Positions 59,394-64,000 of a stretch of DNA of 64,000 nt are shown here, piece by piece. This DNA is from Bacillus sp. CGMCC 1.16541 (GTDB lineage Bacteria > Bacillota > Bacilli > Bacillales > Bacillaceae_H). The notes beneath the pieces were generated by a model. It saw only the letters and a program-made list of their open reading frames with translations, had not been told where the DNA came from and did not search any database. Position numbers and translations under genes: made by a program. Each line of letters starts with the position of its first letter. Within the stretch, counting starts at the first letter, position 1. The DNA is taken from assembly GCF_003184905.1 (NCBI RefSeq), contig NZ_QFRU01000015.1, positions 33,217 to 97,216 of the forward strand. The letters are read 5' to 3'.

Positions 59394-60779
59394 TTATTTA
59401 TTAAAAACTGCATCTATAACTTCACTTAAAGTATTCATTTGAATAACCTTAAGACTTTCAAAATGAATTTGTTTTGGAATTGCTTTTTTGGGGACAAAAG
59501 CCCTCTTGAATCCCATTCTATCTGCCTCTTTTAATCTCGCTTCAAGAGAAGGTACTCTTTTCAACTCGCCTGTTAGCCCTATATCTGCAATAAACAGAGT
59601 ATCGTTAGGTATTCCTTTATCCTTAGCTGAAGATACAATACTCATGATTATTGCAAGATTTGCTGATTGTTCCCTTAATTTCAAACCACCTGTTGATTTT
59701 ACAACAACATTTTTATTGAAGAAGTCTATCCCACCACGCTGTTCCAGGATAGAAATTAAGGTACTTAATTGTTCTCTTTTTAAATTTTCACTTATTCTTG
59801 AAGGATATGGGGTAAAGGACACAGCTACTAAACTTTCGATTTCTACGATTATTGGTCTTGTCCCTTCTCGAACTACAGTCAGGGCACTGCCTGAAACCTC
59901 CATATTACCTTCTCTTTGCGTCATAAAGTATTCAGAAGGGTTTTCTATTGGTTTCATCCCATCCTCTGTCATAGAGAAAAATGAGGTCTCTCCTGTGCTT
60001 CCAAAACGATTCTTACTTGCTGTTATTCCCCTTAACTCTTCTCCATTTTCGCCATCAATGATTAAAACTGCATCAACAAGGTGCTCAAGTGCTCTAAGAC
60101 CAGCTATTTCTTCATTTTTATTCATTTGCCCGACTAATAGCACTGCCCTTGGTCTTACACTGTCTTTGGCAATTCTAAGAAGTTCATTAGCACATTCCAT
60201 TGTTTGAGTTGGAGAACCAGCTCTTGAAGGTAAATGTTCATCTAATGTGAACGTCTGGATACTGTCAACAATGATTAAATCCGCATCTACTTCCTTTATA
60301 GCAGTTAAGACATTATCCATACTTGTATCTGAAACTGCCCAAATATTAGAATTCAATTTCCCTAATATTCTATCTGCTCTATTTTTTATTTGGCTCTCAC
60401 TCTCTTCACCTGATGCATAAAGAACTTTAAGACCTTTTGAGGCTACGTTTTCAGCTACCTGAAGCAAAAGTGTTGATTTTCCTGCCCCTGGTTTAGCAGT
60501 AACTATTGTAATTGAGTCTCTTACAATTCCTCCACCCATTACTCTATTAAATTCACCAATATCAGTTACAATTCTATCGCTTTTACTCGACTGTACATCA
60601 ACTAATCTTTGCACTGGCTTTCTATTAATTTGTGAGCTTTTAACTGATAGAGAATTTTTTTTGGCTTCTACAATAGTCTCCTCAAGTGTATTCCATTTTT
60701 CACAGTTTGGACATTTACCAGCCCATTTTATAGTTTCAAATCCACAATTATTACACTTGTACGCAACTTTCTTCTTTAT
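59394..60779 (-). CDS. Element-encoded RadA homologue
   Basis: 461 codons, the full length of RadA. In order: N-terminal zinc finger CNNCG and CPNC (cysteines at about 9, 12, 23, 26), Walker A AKPGAGKST (96-103), Walker B DLIIVDSIQT (about 167-176), the RadA-specific KNRFG (256-260) and the Lon-like C-terminal domain (IADIGLTGELKRVPSLEARL). RadA is a ring helicase for branch migration in recombination and repair. It is clearly diverged from the host copy. There is no ATG, GTG or TTG before the zinc finger; an ATA lies 9 bases after AGGAGG, so ATA 60779 is proposed. The first normal start (GTG 60614) would remove the finger. It follows the recombinase genes by 13 bases. Confidence 0.85.
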   Translation of the reverse strand: MKKKVAYKCNNCGFETIKWAGKCPNCEKWNTLEETIVEAKKNSLSVKSSQINRKPVQRLVDVQSSKSDRIVTDIGEFNRVMGGGIVRDSITIVTAKPGAGKSTLLLQVAENVASKGLKVLYASGEESESQIKNRADRILGKLNSNIWAVSDTSMDNVLTAIKEVDADLIIVDSIQTFTLDEHLPSRAGSPTQTMECANELLRIAKDSVRPRAVLLVGQMNKNEEIAGLRALEHLVDAVLIIDGENGEELRGITASKNRFGSTGETSFFSMTEDGMKPIENPSEYFMTQREGNMEVSGSALTVVREGTRPIIVEIESLVAVSFTPYPSRISENLKREQLSTLISILEQRGGIDFFNKNVVVKSTGGLKLREQSANLAIIMSIVSSAKDKGIPNDTLFIADIGLTGELKRVPSLEARLKEADRMGFKRAFVPKKAIPKQIHFESLKVIQMNTLSEVIDAVFNK

Positions 60780-60792
60780 TGGAAAGCACCTC

Positions 60793-62547
60793 CTAATCTA
60801 TTTCGTTTAACTTTTCAATATGTGCTAACAATAGAGCTTCCCGATTTACAAGAATATTTAATGCTTTACTTTCTCTTTGTAGTTCCTTTTCATTCATATC
60901 ATTTATTTGCAGAGTGTCTAACTCATTTCTCCTTGTTTTTGTCATTTCTTCGTAATACCTTTTCAAAAACCCTACTTTTACCTTTATTTCATCTCTTACT
61001 ACCGAAAGACTATTATTCAATAGTTCAATATCGGAATAATTAGTCTCAGCAAAATTAAACTGAAAATGACTACAAAATAAGCAGTCTTTATCTACACAAT
61101 CTTTAGGAAAGTTTTGACTATAACATAAACCTCCATCAATTTTTCGGGGCTTTATATTTGTAAACCTTTTGAATGCTAATTGACGCTTATCAGCAGAAGT
61201 GAATAAATTATTCACTTCACTATTCTGGCTATTTATATTTTGTTTAATATATTTAGACAGCATAAGGGTATGAGCTTCAGTAAATTCAGCAAGATGACCT
61301 AAATAATGATTTTGGGAAAATAGTGTTTCATGGCCCCCAATTTGAGCAATAGTTAAAGGATTAAACCCTTGTAACATCATGGAACAAAAAGCCAAATGTC
61401 TTGTATCCCCTGGTCTTAGCTTAACTAAACCAAAATTAAAGTCTTGATTATTGAAATCACCATTATTATCAAATACCTCAAATTGATATTTTTCGCAAAT
61501 TATTTCTTTATAGAACTCTGCCAATAAATTATCAAAGTCCTTCTTAGTTACTCTTTCTTTAATGACTCTTACTTTAAAAAATTTGTTATTCAAATGGTCA
61601 AAACTCATTAAAGAAAAAAGATAATCACCTTCCTCTGTATCAGTAAAGTTAATATAGTCATGGATTAAGTTGTAGATATCTTTGTTGGTCTTTAATTCAT
61701 CTATAACTGGTATGACCCTTCTTTTAGATAATGGATTTGGCCTTTGCTTTGTCCTCGGAATTTTTATAAAGTATTCATTGTCTTTGGGACTATAATAACA
61801 ACAATCTTTTTTTAATTTTAGAAATTCGTTTGGTCTCATTGGAATAACAGTTGTGATTCTCCACCATAAATAAATAGGATAGTATTTCTTTTTCAAATTT
61901 TCATCTGCCGATGACATAAAATTATTTATCAAGTGGTCGAACCAAACAATGCTTTTATACGGAGGTAATTCTCTTACATTTTCCCCAATAACTTTTTTTC
62001 CAGGAATATAGGATAACTCTACTAAGTATTCCTCATAGTCATTTACTGGATAAAAATATAGAAACGAAGTATTTCCATATTTAAAGTCATTTAAGGACTT
62101 TTCAGGTCTACTCTCAATATATCGAACAAAATCATCCAGATAATCTTCATCATAAGATTTTGTCATTTTAATTGTTTTCTTAATTTCAGATAATCTTAAA
62201 CCTATAACTTGGAGTGATATTCTTCTATCATACAGCTCTGTAATAACATAACACTTTAGAGCATTATATAGCGTCTGATTGTATTCAAAGTCAGTAAAAT
62301 CTAAATGACTATTCCAATCTGTTGTTAAACCATGCCATTTATGATGGTCAAAATTGCAAGTTACATTTAAAATTTTTTCATACTTTAATTCTTCAAACTT
62401 CACTTTAAATTCATCTATATTTTCTTTATCAAATTGAATATACCTTTTTCTTGAAATAACTGAGGTATTATCTTGTTTAACAATTTCACGAACCATAATA
62501 CCTTCATCTTTTAAACCAATTCTTGCTGAATTTCTAAGTTGCCCCAC
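60793..62547 (-). CDS. Tn554-like tyrosine recombinase
   Basis: 584 aa. A long N-terminal region is followed by a catalytic domain with R in MRPNEFLKLK (about residue 240), R-H in GDTRHLAF (about 390), H in IGGHETLFSQNHYLGH and its Y, the usual R...HxxR...H...Y order. A cysteine cluster DCVDKDCLFC and a coiled coil lie near the C-terminus (about 490-580). The size and C-terminal cysteines fit the large recombinases of Tn554-type transposons. GTG 62547 lies 8 bases after GGAGG. Confidence 0.82.
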   Translation of the reverse strand: MGQLRNSARIGLKDEGIMVREIVKQDNTSVISRKRYIQFDKENIDEFKVKFEELKYEKILNVTCNFDHHKWHGLTTDWNSHLDFTDFEYNQTLYNALKCYVITELYDRRISLQVIGLRLSEIKKTIKMTKSYDEDYLDDFVRYIESRPEKSLNDFKYGNTSFLYFYPVNDYEEYLVELSYIPGKKVIGENVRELPPYKSIVWFDHLINNFMSSADENLKKKYYPIYLWWRITTVIPMRPNEFLKLKKDCCYYSPKDNEYFIKIPRTKQRPNPLSKRRVIPVIDELKTNKDIYNLIHDYINFTDTEEGDYLFSLMSFDHLNNKFFKVRVIKERVTKKDFDNLLAEFYKEIICEKYQFEVFDNNGDFNNQDFNFGLVKLRPGDTRHLAFCSMMLQGFNPLTIAQIGGHETLFSQNHYLGHLAEFTEAHTLMLSKYIKQNINSQNSEVNNLFTSADKRQLAFKRFTNIKPRKIDGGLCYSQNFPKDCVDKDCLFCSHFQFNFAETNYSDIELLNNSLSVVRDEIKVKVGFLKRYYEEMTKTRRNELDTLQINDMNEKELQRESKALNILVNREALLLAHIEKLNEID

Positions 62548-62559
62548 TAAATTCACCTC

Positions 62560-63723
62560 CTATGTTATCTGTAAAAATTTATCCATCTCCATTTTTTGGT
62601 ACTTCTCCTTCAACACCTTTAAATCTATAAAACTACTGATATAATTGTTATCAAAGTTTTTATATGCCCTTCTAAAATCCATTAAAATGAACATTAACTG
62701 ATTTATCATATGTGTATATTTTATCCTTTTATTCAAATTAGATATAGGAGTAGTGTCTAATCTTTCTAACAGGTCAAATAACTGAGTATTTACCACTTCT
62801 AATACATAATTTGTCGGAATTAAATACTTACATCCTAAACAAGCTGTTGACGTTGTATAAGAGCAATTTTTAACTCCCTTAATACATTGAGAGTAATCAA
62901 TTAATGCTGGGGACTGAAATTGAGCTATTTCCTCCAACTTTTCACGAATTTTATCCGATGGCATTGCCATAAGTTCTTTCATTAAAGTCTCCGCTTCTTC
63001 ATGTCGTGTGTTGACATACTCTGAGATAGATTCTACTGTCAATGGCGAAACTTGGTCACTTACTTGTTTAATTAAATTTGTTTTGTTTCCCAAACTGATT
63101 TTTTCTGTATCTGAAATGACACTCAATAACGTTCCTATTTGCCAACCAAAGAAACCTCTTTCAAATAGGTGAAAAGAGATATTGTCTGCACTTACATCTG
63201 TATTTGACGTAACTAAATAGACACTCGTAATATCATTTGGTTTATCCAAGTAATCCTTATGTGCTCTTGAATAAGAACTTAGTTGATAAGCAATATGTGC
63301 TTTTCCTTCTTGGTTCACCGCTGTTTCAAATTGATAGGTCATTAAAGTCCGATTACATTTCAAACTTGAAAAAGCTGGTAAATCTTCGCCCAATACTAAT
63401 TTATAATCGTGAGAACGCAATTTAGATGATAAGAGATGGTCACTATTCTCTTTTGAATTTCTTCTGTGGATTTCACAAACAACAAATGCAAGTGCTGTAG
63501 GAATAGTTAATCCAATTACGAACTTCGCTTTTGCTTTTGTCTTATCTGTTCTAATTTCTTTACTTTTAATCCTTACATCATTTATAACTTTTTGTGCTAA
63601 TTCCAGACTAAACTCATTAGTATTAAACCACTCAAATCCATAAATCTCGATTATTTCAAGAGAAGGCGAAGGTATTTTTTTATAATCAGATTTTCTCCAC
63701 GCTAAAGAAAGGTGTAACAGCAT
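62560..63723 (-). CDS. Second Tn554-like transposition protein (5' end uncertain)
   Basis: 387 codons from the first ATG. CNRTLMTYQFETAVNQEGKA, SVYLVTSNTDVSADNI and HLFERGFFGWQ are, as far as I recall, shared with a large protein of Tn554-like elements; a C-terminal cysteine cluster (CIKGVKNC, CLGCKY) mirrors that of the next gene. A complete tyrosine-recombinase catalytic set was not confirmed. The frame stays open upstream for 78 codons to a TGA at 63958-63960 without any usual start codon, so the N-terminus is either broken by a stop/frameshift or starts unconventionally. Confidence 0.65.
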   Translation of the reverse strand: MLLHLSLAWRKSDYKKIPSPSLEIIEIYGFEWFNTNEFSLELAQKVINDVRIKSKEIRTDKTKAKAKFVIGLTIPTALAFVVCEIHRRNSKENSDHLLSSKLRSHDYKLVLGEDLPAFSSLKCNRTLMTYQFETAVNQEGKAHIAYQLSSYSRAHKDYLDKPNDITSVYLVTSNTDVSADNISFHLFERGFFGWQIGTLLSVISDTEKISLGNKTNLIKQVSDQVSPLTVESISEYVNTRHEEAETLMKELMAMPSDKIREKLEEIAQFQSPALIDYSQCIKGVKNCSYTTSTACLGCKYLIPTNYVLEVVNTQLFDLLERLDTTPISNLNKRIKYTHMINQLMFILMDFRRAYKNFDNNYISSFIDLKVLKEKYQKMEMDKFLQIT

Positions 63724-63957
63724 TAACAGCCATGTTTCCGCATATCTTCTGCTTAATATTGCCTTTTCAAAATGAAAATCTATATCACATAACTGGGTAC
63801 AGATTGCTACCCATTCTTTTTTTGAATAAATTCTCTCTTCTTCTTTTTCTATTTGTCTTTTATCTACAACACTTGAAGAATAGTCGTCTGTATATGAACA
63901 TACCTTTAACTTTTTACAGTGTTTTAAAAAATTGAAGATTAGTTTGTCAACAACGAT
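63724..63957 (-). pseudogene. Upstream in-frame extension of the transposition gene
   Basis: 78 codons directly continuous with the gene at 62560-63723, with coding-like content (IYSKKEWVAICTQLCDIDF and RRYAETWLL) but no ATG, GTG or TTG and a TGA at 63958-63960. The frame is open again upstream (EFHFVEIGEI) to the window edge. Most simply the gene is longer and carries a nonsense codon or frameshift. Confidence 0.45.
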
Positions 63958-64000
63958 TCAAATTTCCCCAATTTCAACGAAATGAAATTCCCCATTATGA

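Larger units (their letters stand above)
43703..64000. mobile_element. Tn554-like element inserted in radA (continues off edge)
   Basis: More than 20.3 kb of foreign DNA begins inside host radA. Supporting evidence: interrupted gene, subterminal repeats at the left end, a serine recombinase, large Tn554-like tyrosine-recombinase family genes at the right end, mixed-strand cargo with cadmium resistance and restriction-modification, and lower GC than the flanking operons. Tn554-family transposons are known for site-specific insertion into DNA repair genes. The right terminus is not in the window. Confidence 0.85.

Noticed and set aside
59488-60207. 239-codon plus-strand ORF inside the element radA
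   Set aside because: It is the exact antisense of a conserved RadA coding region, has no ribosome binding site and shows no recognisable protein features.
43703-64000. Absence of CTGCAG in the element as a sign of restriction avoidance
   Set aside because: By eye I found none, but only about one or two are expected by chance in 20 kb of this composition, so the absence is not informative.

Overview
The window is a low-GC Firmicute chromosome of the Bacillaceae (Bacillus in the broad sense). Gene order, zinc-binding forms of S14, L33 and L36, an L10 leader, a cysteine T-box and strong AGGAGG ribosome binding sites all fit. Protein similarity suggests a Priestia- or Bacillus-like species, but that rests on recollection, not alignment. 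No rRNA, tRNA or CRISPR array was seen.

Positions 1-43.7 kb are the conserved translation/transcription super-cluster, read entirely on the minus strand. In transcription order (right to left) it holds: the 3' half of radA, disA, yacL, ispD, ispF, gltX, cysteine T-box, cysE, cysS, mrnC, rlmB, rae1, sigH, rpmGB, secE, nusG, rplK, rplA, L10 leader, rplJ, rplL, ybxB, rpoB, rpoC, rplGB, rpsL, rpsG, fusA, tuf, the S10-spc-alpha ribosomal protein clusters with secY, adk, map, infA, rpoA and rplQ, and ecfA1. Sigma-A promoters with 17-18 bp spacers can be read in front of sigH, rplK, rplJ, rplGB (str operon), tuf and rpsJ. Terminators follow tuf, rplL and rplQ, and others lie between secE and nusG and before rpoB.

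At about 43.70 kb the host radA gene is cut at the codons for its conserved GHVTKEG stretch, and a foreign AT-rich element of more than 20 kb begins. It continues past the right edge, so the 5' half of host radA and the second junction are not visible. The left end carries three copies of TGATAAAAC, a small HTH/coiled-coil protein and a serine recombinase. The right end carries Tn554-like large recombinase genes. Directly behind them lies a divergent, full-length RadA homologue (461 codons) that appears to start at ATA. The element thus destroys host radA while bringing its own RadA, whose protein differs at the residues encoded by the insertion site.

Cargo between the two ends, left to right: a transglutaminase-like protein with two overlapping or adjacent mini-genes; small unknown genes and a CPCC zinc protein; a BsuBI/PstI-type restriction-modification pair; an OLD-family ATPase/TOPRIM nuclease; a methyltransferase divergent from a cadC-cadA cadmium efflux operon with two matching operators; three unknown genes; a restriction-modification type controller (C) protein with a recognisable C-box but no adjacent restriction-modification genes; and a possible HEPN/Abi-like protein. 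The element combines metal resistance, several probable anti-phage functions and a radA-targeted integration module.
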